Notes under the pieces: generated by a model
What the model saw: only the letters and a program-made list of their open reading frames with translations
Databases searched by the model: none
What the model was told of the DNA's origin: nothing
Translations under genes and position numbers: made by a program
Part shown: positions 1 through 7,598 of the stretch, piece by piece
Position numbering within the stretch: the first letter of the stretch is position 1
Layout of the letters: each line of letters opens with the position of its first letter
Assembly: GCF_028823615.1 (NCBI RefSeq)
Contig: NZ_JAPEHT010000022.1
Coordinates: 1-34,793, forward strand
Length of the DNA stretch: 34,793 bases
Reading direction: 5' to 3'
Source of the DNA: Planococcus sp. A6
GTDB taxonomy: Bacteria; Bacillota; Bacilli; Bacillales_A; Planococcaceae

Positions 1-59
1 CTGCCAGCTGCCAGGGCACAGTCGCTGACGCTAAAAACCTCCTGCTCAACTCTCACAAA

Positions 60-170
60 GTTCGAGCTTCGCAAACGAATGACTTCGTTCATTCGCTTGC
101 AGGGTCTTCGGCTCGTGTCGCTCCTTCGCTTTGCTGCGTCACTGCTCCCTTAGGAGTCGCCGGCTTCCAC
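60..170 (-). repeat. Structured intergenic repeat, non-coding
   Basis: The first 266 bases hold no credible gene. Read on the minus strand, the stretch starts with GGAAGCCGGCGACTCCT, which I recall from abundant intergenic repeats of Bacillaceae and Planococcaceae; this is memory, not a search. It contains a strong inverted repeat at 71-100, with arms GCAA-A-CGAATGA and TCATTCG-C-TTGC around a CTTCGT loop, plus a short CTCC/GGAG hairpin near 146-156. It lies just downstream of the alcohol dehydrogenase stop codon, so it could also shape the 3' end of that transcript. No second copy was noticed in this window. Confidence 0.45.
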
Positions 171-266
171 TTCACTGACATAAGCAGAGATTCATATCTC
201 ATACTTGAAGAATTCTTTTGTACTATGAACCCTTCTTTTCAAGTAAAGCTTCCTAACTTTTTCATA

Positions 267-1451
267 TCACACCGTTTTCTTTTCAGCGACTTCTCCTGAA
301 TAGGCGGCATGGTAGATTGCGTAAATATCTTCTCTCTCCAGCGGCATCGGGCTTCTCGCCAAGATTCTTGTTTGCTTGATGCCATCGTCCGCCAAGCTGT
401 CCAAGGCGTCTTCCCCAATATCGAAGCCTTTCAGCGACACGGGAATATTCACGTCGGCAACGAGTTTTTTCAACTCCTCGACGCATGTATAGGAAGCTTG
501 TTGGTTATCCATTTGTGTGATGTTAACGCCCATCGCCTCGACGATGTCCTTCATTCTTTTTTCACAGCTCGGGCGGATATAGCCCATGACATACGGAAGC
601 AAGACGGCATTGGATTCACCGTGCGAGATATGGAACTGGCCGCCAAGCGGATACGCCAAGGCGTGCACACCCGCAACGCCGGCATTGAAAAAGGCCAATC
701 CTGCCAAATAACTGCCGTAGCTCATATTCGTGCGCGCTTCTTTGTTTTCCCCGTCTTCTACTGCCGGGCGGATCGACCCGCTGATCAAGCGGATTGCCTG
801 CAACGCCAGGCCGTCTGTTACCGGGTTGGCGTTTTTCGACACATACGCCTCCACTGCATGCGTCAACGCGTCGATACCTGTCGCAGCCGTCACTTTCGGC
901 GGCAAGGAAATGGTCAATTCTGGGTCGACAATCGCCACGTCCGGCAATAAATAATCATGAGTGACTACGTCTTTTGAGGATTCCAGCGACAATACAGCAA
1001 TATTGGTCACTTCGGAACCCGTTCCGGACGTCGTCGGAATCAATATTTTCGGGATGCCTTTATCGATTAGCGCCCGTTCACCCGTCAAGTTCAAATAGTC
1101 GGCCACTTTCCCTTCATGGGTCGCCAGGACGCCTGCTAATTTCGCCAGGTCCAAGGCACTGCCGCCGCCAAGACCGATGACTAAATCGAATTTGTTTTCC
1201 TTCGTATAAGCGACCAGTTTTTCCCCGACCTCGAGCGGCGGTTCCGGCACGACTTCCGTATAAACACTCGTCTTCCAGCCTTTTGCTTCAAGCGGTTCGA
1301 CGATTTTTTTCGTCATCCCCAGCTCTTCCAGAAACGGGTCGGTGACGATGAGGATATTGCTCGCGTTCAGGCGTTCCGCTTCACTCGTTAATTGCTCCAA
1401 TGCGCCCCAGCCGGTATAGCTGATCGGCATGAATGTAAGTTTGTTCGACAC
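267..1451 (-). CDS. Iron-containing alcohol dehydrogenase
   Basis: This is a group III NAD(P)-dependent alcohol dehydrogenase of about 394 residues, the usual family length. The nucleotide-binding GGGSALDLAK lies near residues 95-104 and the GTGSEVT segment near 143-149. The four expected metal ligands are present: D194 and H198 in DALTHAVEAY, H263 in GVHALAYPLGG and H277 in HISHGESNA. I place the start at a GTG eight bases after AAAGGAG; an in-frame GTG three codons earlier sits too close to that ribosome site. It is the last gene of the LacI-regulated operon, 24 bases after the aldehyde dehydrogenase. The pairing suggests that it oxidises an alcohol to the aldehyde used by its neighbour, or does the reverse. 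The substrate cannot be read from the sequence. Confidence 0.93.
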   Translation of the reverse strand: MSNKLTFMPISYTGWGALEQLTSEAERLNASNILIVTDPFLEELGMTKKIVEPLEAKGWKTSVYTEVVPEPPLEVGEKLVAYTKENKFDLVIGLGGGSALDLAKLAGVLATHEGKVADYLNLTGERALIDKGIPKILIPTTSGTGSEVTNIAVLSLESSKDVVTHDYLLPDVAIVDPELTISLPPKVTAATGIDALTHAVEAYVSKNANPVTDGLALQAIRLISGSIRPAVEDGENKEARTNMSYGSYLAGLAFFNAGVAGVHALAYPLGGQFHISHGESNAVLLPYVMGYIRPSCEKRMKDIVEAMGVNITQMDNQQASYTCVEELKKLVADVNIPVSLKGFDIGEDALDSLADDGIKQTRILARSPMPLEREDIYAIYHAAYSGEVAEKKTV

Positions 1452-1475
1452 ATCATCCACTCCTTTTTAAGATTT

Positions 1476-2897
1476 TTACGATTGATTCCAGATGACCAAC
1501 TTCATTTCAGTCATTTCTTCAATTGCGTATTTAAGTCCTTCTTTCCCGTTGCCGCTCTCTTTCACACCGCCATAAGGCATCTGGTCGACGCGGAATGTCG
1601 GGATATCGTTGATCAACACGCCGCCGACCTGAAGTTTTTTCGATGCGTGGAAGGCTGTCTTGATATCATTCGTGAAAATTCCGGCTTGCAGACCGAAATC
1701 CGAGTTGTTGATTTCGTTGATGCCTTGCTCAACCGATTGGATAGCGTTGACGATGACGACAGGCGCAAATACTTCCTGGCACGACACTTTTGAATCTGTT
1801 GCGACATTCGACAGGATGGTCGGTTGGAACACCTCATTTTCGACTGTTCCTCCAGCGATTAGCGTGGCTCCTTCATCAACCGATTCCTTGACCCATAGCA
1901 CAGCCCGCTCTTGTTCTTGTTTGGAGATCATCGCTGAAAGATCGGTCTTTGCATCCAGTGGATCTCCTATCACCAATTGACTGGCCGCCGTTTTGAAACG
2001 GGACAAAAACTCATCCATCAAGCTGTCCATAATGTAAATCCGCTGTAAGGAGATGCACACTTGCCCTTGGTTCGAAAAGGCACCGGCAATCGCCTTCTCC
2101 ACAACCACGTCCAGGTCGACTCCTTCATCGACGATCATCCCTGCATTTGATCCCAGTTCCAAGGCGACTTTCTTCAGTCCTGCCTTGTCCCGTATCCCTT
2201 TGCCGACAGCTGGGCTTCCTGTAAAGGTCACCATTTTCACTCGGTCGCTTTCGACCAACACATCACCCACTGTTCTGCCGCTGCCTGTGACCAGATTAAA
2301 TGCACCCTTCGGCAAATCTGTTTGATCGAGAAGTTCAGCCAGGAAAAATGCCGAAAGCGGGGTTTGGGACGCTGGCTTCAATACGACCGTATTGCCTGCA
2401 GCAATAGCCGGCCCAACTTTGTGGGCGACCAGATTCTGCGGGAAGTTGAACGGCGTGATCGCTGCCACGACGCCCAAAGGTTCGCGCATCGTATATGCTA
2501 AACGATTGCTGCCGCCTTTTGCCGCGTCCATCGGGATCATTTCCCCCGATAGCCGTTTCGCTTCTTCAGCCGCGAATTTATACGTTTCAATCGTCCGGTC
2601 CATTTCCCCTAAGGCAAACTTCAAAGGTTTGGCGGATTCTTGGGCAATGATTTTCGCCGCTTGCTCTTTATGTTCAATGAACAGCGAAACCAATTGCTCA
2701 AGGATGGCCGCACGCTCATAGGCAGTCAATGCTTCCATGGCTTCCTGTGCATCAGAAGCTGCTTCGATGGCTGCTTCCACATCTGATACGGAAGCTTTCG
2801 GGATGTCACCGATTTTTTCGTTGGAGTACGGCGAGAACAACTCTGCATAGTCTTTCGTTTCTTGCCATTGACCGTTTACATAAAGTTTCTTTTTCAT
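1476..2897 (-). CDS. NAD(P)-dependent aldehyde dehydrogenase
   Basis: This is an ALDH-superfamily enzyme of about 473 residues. It has the oxyanion Asn in TPFNFPQNLVAHK (about residue 151), the cofactor loop VTFTGSPAVGKG, the general base Glu247 in LELGSNAG, and the nucleophile Cys281 in NQGQVC. The LELGSNAG form replaces the commoner LELGGNSP and resembles the lactaldehyde/GapN-like branch, so a small hydroxylated, sulfonated or phosphorylated aldehyde is possible; that is inference. The start chosen is the ATG eight bases after AAAGGGTG; an in-frame GTG at 2906 lies inside this ribosome site. It follows the permease by about 20 bases and precedes the alcohol dehydrogenase, so the two enzymes probably convert alcohol to aldehyde to acid. 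Confidence 0.93.
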   Translation of the reverse strand: MKKKLYVNGQWQETKDYAELFSPYSNEKIGDIPKASVSDVEAAIEAASDAQEAMEALTAYERAAILEQLVSLFIEHKEQAAKIIAQESAKPLKFALGEMDRTIETYKFAAEEAKRLSGEMIPMDAAKGGSNRLAYTMREPLGVVAAITPFNFPQNLVAHKVGPAIAAGNTVVLKPASQTPLSAFFLAELLDQTDLPKGAFNLVTGSGRTVGDVLVESDRVKMVTFTGSPAVGKGIRDKAGLKKVALELGSNAGMIVDEGVDLDVVVEKAIAGAFSNQGQVCISLQRIYIMDSLMDEFLSRFKTAASQLVIGDPLDAKTDLSAMISKQEQERAVLWVKESVDEGATLIAGGTVENEVFQPTILSNVATDSKVSCQEVFAPVVIVNAIQSVEQGINEINNSDFGLQAGIFTNDIKTAFHASKKLQVGGVLINDIPTFRVDQMPYGGVKESGNGKEGLKYAIEEMTEMKLVIWNQS

Positions 2898-2917
2898 ACA
2901 TGACACCCTTTCATCTC

Positions 2918-4342
2918 TTAAACGTTTTCATTCGCTTCCGGCGCAAGGTCTTTCGTGAATGTTTCATCCGATTCGTTCTTGAAGAAGTCCTTGCCGTAAA
3001 TCAATAAGCACAATGCGATACCGACTGGGAATGCCCATGCCGCGCCTTTAATGACCAATACGGCCCCAATGATGCCGGCAATTCCCAAATCGCTTTGGCT
3101 TCTGGCTTCCAAGATGCCGACTTTTACGCTGACATACCCTTGGATCAAAAGCGTCAACGCGAGCGCAATTCCGAGAATCGGCTCAACCAAGCTGACGATT
3201 GGCAATAACAATAAGCCGGTATTCGTTCCCCAACGGAATGAACCTGCGCCCCCGATGAAAGAATCCATCGCTTTTCTGCCATCTTTATAACGCTGAACGA
3301 CGACGACTTGCATGGCTGCCCACAATGGACCTGCCATTGTCACGTCTGGCCCAAGCACACTCATCGCCGAGTTTCTTGCGCCAAAAATCAAGTGCGCACG
3401 GTTCGGATTGTAATCGAGTTTTTCATCCGGACGCGATAAATCTGCTTCTTTTACTAACGCTTTCGTCTGCAACACGTCGCCGAACAGAACAATATAAGCT
3501 GCCAGAACGGTCGGAATACCTGTGATAAACAACATCAATGGTGGAAAGCCTAAACCGAACATAGTGTAGTTTGTCCATAAGCCTATAAAGTCAGGCGAGA
3601 TAAGCCCCCATTCAATAGTCGGCCATGGCGCTTCACCGAACAGCGGCGCGATGACAATCGCTATGATGATAATTGGAAAAATCCCGAGCTTTCCGACCAG
3701 CCCCCATAGAGGATGTGTGGTTTTGAGTTTGTTGAAATGCTTTGAAAACAGCAGATAGAAACCAATGCCGACAGCGATCGAAATCGTCCATGGGAAGGTT
3801 TCGAAAGAAGCAACTGCGGCAAATCCGGCACCAAGTATGATTCCAGCCCTGATGGCGGAAGGAATGCTCGATACTACTTTAGCTGCTAAACCGGTCGATC
3901 CGAGAAGAATCGCAAACACCCCTAAGGTCATCTGAAAAGCGATTAATGCGTGGATCCTCTCCGGCCCTTCCGGAAATTGCATGCAATACAACATAATCAA
4001 CGGAATCGCTGGCGTAATCCATCCCGGAACTGCTGGATCTCCAAGTAAATGGTGCAGCAAGTAAAAGACTCCGTTCAGTAATACAATGGCTAAAGCGACT
4101 TCAAAAGGCATCCCGAGCAGTTCAATCAATAGCGGAATCGCCGCCAAATCAACTGCACACATTAACAAACCTTGCACATAATCTGGCCATTCAAATCGAT
4201 AATGAATAAAAGGCAACCGAATTTTAAACGGCCCCGCTGGAATAAATGGTGATTCTTCTCCAAACTCACGATCTTTCCACTTCATATACATCCCCCAATT
4301 TCTTTGTGAAATTCTTACCCCTTGTTGCAATATGGGTTTCAA
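2918..4342 (-). CDS. Multi-pass membrane permease, NCS2/SulP-like
   Basis: This is a 474-residue integral membrane protein with roughly 10-12 hydrophobic segments between about residues 55 and 455. The intramembrane stretches VPGWITPAIPL, GAGFAAVASFE and SVLGPDVTMAGPLWA look like the half-helix substrate sites of xanthine/uracil (NCS2) and SulP permeases, but I do not recognise the exact family or cargo. The start is a TTG nine bases after GGAGG; an ATG 17 codons downstream has GGGGG only four to nine bases away and is less convincing. It is the first structural gene after the LacI regulator and its palindrome, so it probably imports the substrate of the two dehydrogenases that follow. A loop near residues 290-310 is charged and may be cytoplasmic. 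Confidence 0.8.
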   Translation of the reverse strand: MKPILQQGVRISQRNWGMYMKWKDREFGEESPFIPAGPFKIRLPFIHYRFEWPDYVQGLLMCAVDLAAIPLLIELLGMPFEVALAIVLLNGVFYLLHHLLGDPAVPGWITPAIPLIMLYCMQFPEGPERIHALIAFQMTLGVFAILLGSTGLAAKVVSSIPSAIRAGIILGAGFAAVASFETFPWTISIAVGIGFYLLFSKHFNKLKTTHPLWGLVGKLGIFPIIIIAIVIAPLFGEAPWPTIEWGLISPDFIGLWTNYTMFGLGFPPLMLFITGIPTVLAAYIVLFGDVLQTKALVKEADLSRPDEKLDYNPNRAHLIFGARNSAMSVLGPDVTMAGPLWAAMQVVVVQRYKDGRKAMDSFIGGAGSFRWGTNTGLLLLPIVSLVEPILGIALALTLLIQGYVSVKVGILEARSQSDLGIAGIIGAVLVIKGAAWAFPVGIALCLLIYGKDFFKNESDETFTKDLAPEANENV

Positions 4343-4381
4343 CCCAACTTTCCTCCAACTATGAAAGCGCCACCATTTTCA

Positions 4382-4416
4382 CACTCAATAAAATGGTTAC
4401 GTAACCATTTTGAGTG
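4382..4416 (-). promoter_or_regulatory. Palindromic LacI-type operator before the permease operon
   Basis: A perfect 22-base palindrome at 4390-4411 has the half-site AAAATGGTTAC and a central CG, the classic geometry of LacI/GalR operators. Flanking CACTCA and TGAGTG extend the dyad, with a three-base offset on one side. It lies between the regulator gene and the permease start, so repression of the permease-ALDH-ADH genes by the adjacent regulator is the simplest reading. The dyad is not followed by a T-run in the direction of transcription, so a terminator is unlikely. Confidence 0.75.
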
Positions 4417-4428
4417 AAAAAAAAGGGC

Positions 4429-5430
4429 TCATACCCTCCTTCTTGACATTGTTGTCTTTCTTTCGAATAGTCTAACAGCTTTTGTGATTTGAATACAAGG
4501 TTTATTTTTTTCATGAATCATGTCAATCAGTGTTTCGATCGCTAATTGCCCCAGGTTCATCGATGATGAAATGCCAACAGTTGTTAAGTTAATGGAGGCA
4601 TGTTGCCCGATTTCTACATTGTCGATACCGATGATACTGATATCCTCCGGCACGCGATAGCCTGCCGAAATATAGAAATCCATCATTTGGATAGCGATAG
4701 CATCTGTCGCTGCATAAATTGCCGTCGGTTTTTCCTCGAGCATTTCCATTTTCAAAAAAGTTTCATGCAGCTGTTTTTTGCTCGTGTCGGTGAGAAAAAC
4801 CCGCTCTTGCTCCACTGCGACTCCATTCTTTTGGAACGCTCTTAAAAAGCCGTCGTAGCGGCCTTTGAATGTGCTGATCTCTAGCGGCCCGCCTACCCAG
4901 CAAATCTTGTCGTGTCCAAGTGAAAGCAAATAATCCGCAGCCAAAAAACCGGCCTGTTCGTTATTCATTTCCACAAAATTCTTATTGCTCTCATGTTTTC
5001 TGTTGTATGTAATGAAGGGAATTCCTGATTTCTCCAGTTTTTCGAAAATGGGATCTTCCAATAAAATCGAAGACAGGATAATGCCATCCACTTTGTTTTC
5101 AAATATGGAATGATACGTATCGGTAATGTTTTCATTTTTGGAGAAATGAACGTTGATTTTAAAGCCGTTCTCGTTGGCGTAATTGACGATCGAACTCGTC
5201 GTCTCCACGAAAAACGGATTGTACAAAGGTCCAGAAATCAAAGCAATCGTATCGGTTTTTTGTTGAACAAGCGATCTGGCGTTAGCGTCCGGGATGTAAT
5301 TCAATTCCTCGATGGCCGCCATTACTTTTTTATAAGTAGGCTCTTTCACCCGTTCAGGAGTATTCAAAACACGTGAAACCGTAGTTTGTGAAACACCTGC
5401 ATATTTTGCAACATCTTTTGATGAAACCAT
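4429..5430 (-). CDS. LacI/GalR-family transcriptional regulator
   Basis: The protein has about 333 residues from the ATG at 5430, which is preceded by GGGGA six bases upstream and begins directly with the DNA-binding domain. The longer open frame upstream lacks domain sense. Residues 1-50 form the LacI helix-turn-helix, with SSKDVAKYAGVSQTTVSRVLN followed by the hinge segment PDANARSL. The remainder is a periplasmic-binding-protein-like effector domain, including IALISGPLYNPFF, DGIILSS and the C-terminal IIGIDNVEIG region. It directly precedes a matching palindrome and three catabolic genes on the same strand, so it is probably their local repressor. The effector is unknown. Confidence 0.92.
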   Translation of the reverse strand: MVSSKDVAKYAGVSQTTVSRVLNTPERVKEPTYKKVMAAIEELNYIPDANARSLVQQKTDTIALISGPLYNPFFVETTSSIVNYANENGFKINVHFSKNENITDTYHSIFENKVDGIILSSILLEDPIFEKLEKSGIPFITYNRKHESNKNFVEMNNEQAGFLAADYLLSLGHDKICWVGGPLEISTFKGRYDGFLRAFQKNGVAVEQERVFLTDTSKKQLHETFLKMEMLEEKPTAIYAATDAIAIQMMDFYISAGYRVPEDISIIGIDNVEIGQHASINLTTVGISSSMNLGQLAIETLIDMIHEKNKPCIQITKAVRLFERKTTMSRRRV

Positions 5431-5624
5431 ATCGAATCCCCGACTTTCATTTAGTATAGAAAATTTTAGAATAAATATTGAAATAAAGTCACTTATACCT
5501 TGCAAGTTTTTATGCAGGTGGTGCATGCGAAAAAGAAAGTATCTTCCTGGAAATATTACACGAAAACGAGAAGGGAATAAAGTTGAAAAGAGCATACTAG
5601 GTTTTCAACATCATTATTCAACGA

Positions 5625-5658
5625 TAAAAAATCCACTAGCCATTTTCAGGCTAGCGGA
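5625..5658 (-). terminator. Terminator after nadA
   Basis: The arms CCACTAGCC and GGCTAGCGG (one mismatch, seven-base loop) form a hairpin. On the minus strand it is followed by ATTTTTTATCG. It lies immediately after the nadA stop codon and ends the nadBCA transcript. Confidence 0.75.
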
Positions 5659-5666
5659 CTTTCTTG

Positions 5667-6761
5667 TTACAACATTTTCTCCAAAGCCATCTTCGCTTCA
5701 CTCGCCGTTTTCCCGTCCACTTGGATACGGTTTAGGACACGTCCTTCCACCAGTTCTTCCAAGATCCACGTAAAATGCGGCAAATCGATACGATTCATCG
5801 TCAGGCATGGGCACATAAAAGGATTCAAGGAAACAATGTCGCGGTCCGGGTAATCCTTGATAAGCCGGTTGACGAGATTCATTTCCGTGCCGATCGCCCA
5901 TTTGGATCCCGGTTCGGACGCTTCGATCATATCGATGATGTATTTCGTGGAGCCCGCAAAATCAGAGGCGCTAACGACTTCATACGTACATTCCGGATGC
6001 ACGAGGATGTTGCGGTCTGGCTCTTTAAGGCGCAAATTGTCGACGTGTTTCGGCAAAAAGTTCATATGTACCGAGCAATGCCCTTTCCAGAGAATCACTT
6101 GCACGTCTTCTACTGTACAATCGAGTTCAAGTTTTTGCTTGATCGGATCCCACACCGCCACGTGCTCGAGCGGAATGCCAAGCTTCACTGCAGTATTGCG
6201 CCCTAAATGCTGGTCGGGCAAGAACAGCATGCGCTGCTTTTGGGACAAGGCCCATTCGACCATTTCTTCAGCATTCGAGGAGGTCACGGTAGCTCCGCCG
6301 TTCCGCCCGACAAACGCTTTGATGGCCGCGGTCGAGTTGACGTACGTCAGCGGGACGATGGTGTCACCGAAAAGCGCCTGCAGTTCTTCCCAGGCCCGTT
6401 CCGTCTGGTCGATATTCGCCATATCCGCCATCGAACAGCCCGCCCGCATATCCGGCAAAATAACCGCCTGGTGCGGTTCGGTCAAAATATCTGCCGTCTC
6501 CGCCATGAAATGGACGCCGCAGAACAAGATGTAATCCGCTGTCTGCCTCCCTGCGATTTGCGACAATTGCAGCGAATCGCCTGTCACATCGGCATACTCG
6601 ATCACCTCGTCTTTCTGGTAATGATGGCCGAGGATATAAAGCCGGTCACCAAGCGTCTCACGCGCCTGTTTCGCCCGTTTGTGCAATTCTTCAGTCGACG
6701 CGGTTAAATAGGATTTTGGCATTGCATCTGCCATTTGCAGTTCTTCAAGCAAAGAAGTCAT
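5667..6761 (-). CDS. nadA: Quinolinate synthase NadA
   Basis: NadA condenses iminoaspartate with dihydroxyacetone phosphate to give quinolinate, using a 4Fe-4S cluster in the cytosol. The 364-residue protein has the expected cluster cysteines: C109 in AGCSMAD, C229 in KGHCSVH and C319 in FMCPCLTM. It also has GHHYQKDEV near residue 45 and HPEC near 255. The start ATG overlaps the TGA of nadC as ATGA and has AAGGAGGT nine bases upstream, so it can also be translated independently. It is the last gene of nadB-nadC-nadA. The reading frame is intact and of normal length, in contrast to its neighbour nadC. Confidence 0.96.
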   Translation of the reverse strand: MTSLLEELQMADAMPKSYLTASTEELHKRAKQARETLGDRLYILGHHYQKDEVIEYADVTGDSLQLSQIAGRQTADYILFCGVHFMAETADILTEPHQAVILPDMRAGCSMADMANIDQTERAWEELQALFGDTIVPLTYVNSTAAIKAFVGRNGGATVTSSNAEEMVEWALSQKQRMLFLPDQHLGRNTAVKLGIPLEHVAVWDPIKQKLELDCTVEDVQVILWKGHCSVHMNFLPKHVDNLRLKEPDRNILVHPECTYEVVSASDFAGSTKYIIDMIEASEPGSKWAIGTEMNLVNRLIKDYPDRDIVSLNPFMCPCLTMNRIDLPHFTWILEELVEGRVLNRIQVDGKTASEAKMALEKML

Positions 6762-7598
6762 GTTGTAAGTACCTCCTTAGGGGATATGGAAAGATTCATG
6801 CTCATGTCAAGATTCGATACGCTATGTGTCAAGGCACCGATGGAGATGACATCGACGCCGGTATCACGATAATGCGCCAGCTTCTCGAGATCGATGCCGC
6901 CTGACGCTTCCGTGCGGATGGACTCCGGCACGAGTTGTGCCCAACGCCGCATCGTCTCAGGTGTCTGGTTGTCGAACATGATGGTATCGGGGCGTGCCTC
7001 AATCGCTTCATGCAATTGAGCTTCCGTTTCCACTTCGACTTCAATCATCGTCATATGGCCAAGAGCCGCACGTACTTTTTTCACCGCTTGTGTGATCGAA
7101 CCGGCTGCCGCGATGTGGTTGTCTTTCAGCATGACCGCATCATATAACGAAGCCGCCGCCTGCGCGGACAGCGTATTTTTCAAACATGCGCAGACCCGGT
7201 GTCGTCTTGCGGGTATCGACGATGCGCGTATGTGAAGAGCCTAGCGCGTCGACACAGTTCGCGGTCAATGTCGCGACTGCACTCATACGCTGGACCAGGT
7301 TCAGCAATACACGTTCCCCGGCAAGCAGCGAGGCAACCGGCCCCGTCAGTTTGACGACTGCATCCCCTGCCTGAACCCGGTCACCGTCCCGTTTCAAGAG
7401 CTCGACCGTGACGGAGGCATCAAGCATGCCATATCCCCAAACGTAACATTCGAGCCCAGCGATGATGCCCTCTTGCTTCATGCGGACGATTGCTTCCCCG
7501 GCATCGCTATCGGTAAACAAGACGGATGACACATCGCGGTCTCCGATATCTTCGATTAAAAATTGCTTTAATGCTTGTTCTGCTTTCAAACGGTTCAT
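6758..7598 (-). pseudogene. nadC: Nicotinate-nucleotide pyrophosphorylase NadC, frameshifted
   Basis: NadC converts quinolinate and PRPP to nicotinate mononucleotide. The 5' part, from the ATG at 7598, encodes about 150 residues and includes the substrate motif DTRKTTPGLR and AVRAGGGF, then meets a stop at 7140. The 3' part continues in another frame from SLYDAVMLKDNHIA to the end. NadC proteins normally have five residues starting with NHR between GGGF/Y and LYD. Here a single base separates the two codons, so 14 bases appear to be missing near 7148, including the conserved His-Arg of the active site. The start overlaps the nadB stop as ATGA, and the end overlaps the nadA start. A frameshift alone could be a sequencing error, but loss of the NHR motif is a small deletion. 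Function is probably lost if the sequence is correct. Confidence 0.88.

Noticed and set aside
309-950. Long plus-strand ORF of 213 codons opposite the iron alcohol dehydrogenase
   Set aside because: It is antisense to a gene with clear catalytic motifs and its translation has no domain sense; long antisense frames are common in such codon usage.
4381-4430. Palindrome at 4390-4411 as a terminator of the LacI gene
   Set aside because: On the minus strand the T-run is before, not after, the dyad; symmetry and CG centre fit an operator better.
5857-6534. 225-codon plus-strand ORF opposite nadA
   Set aside because: Antisense shadow of an intact, motif-complete nadA; no ribosome site or family resemblance.
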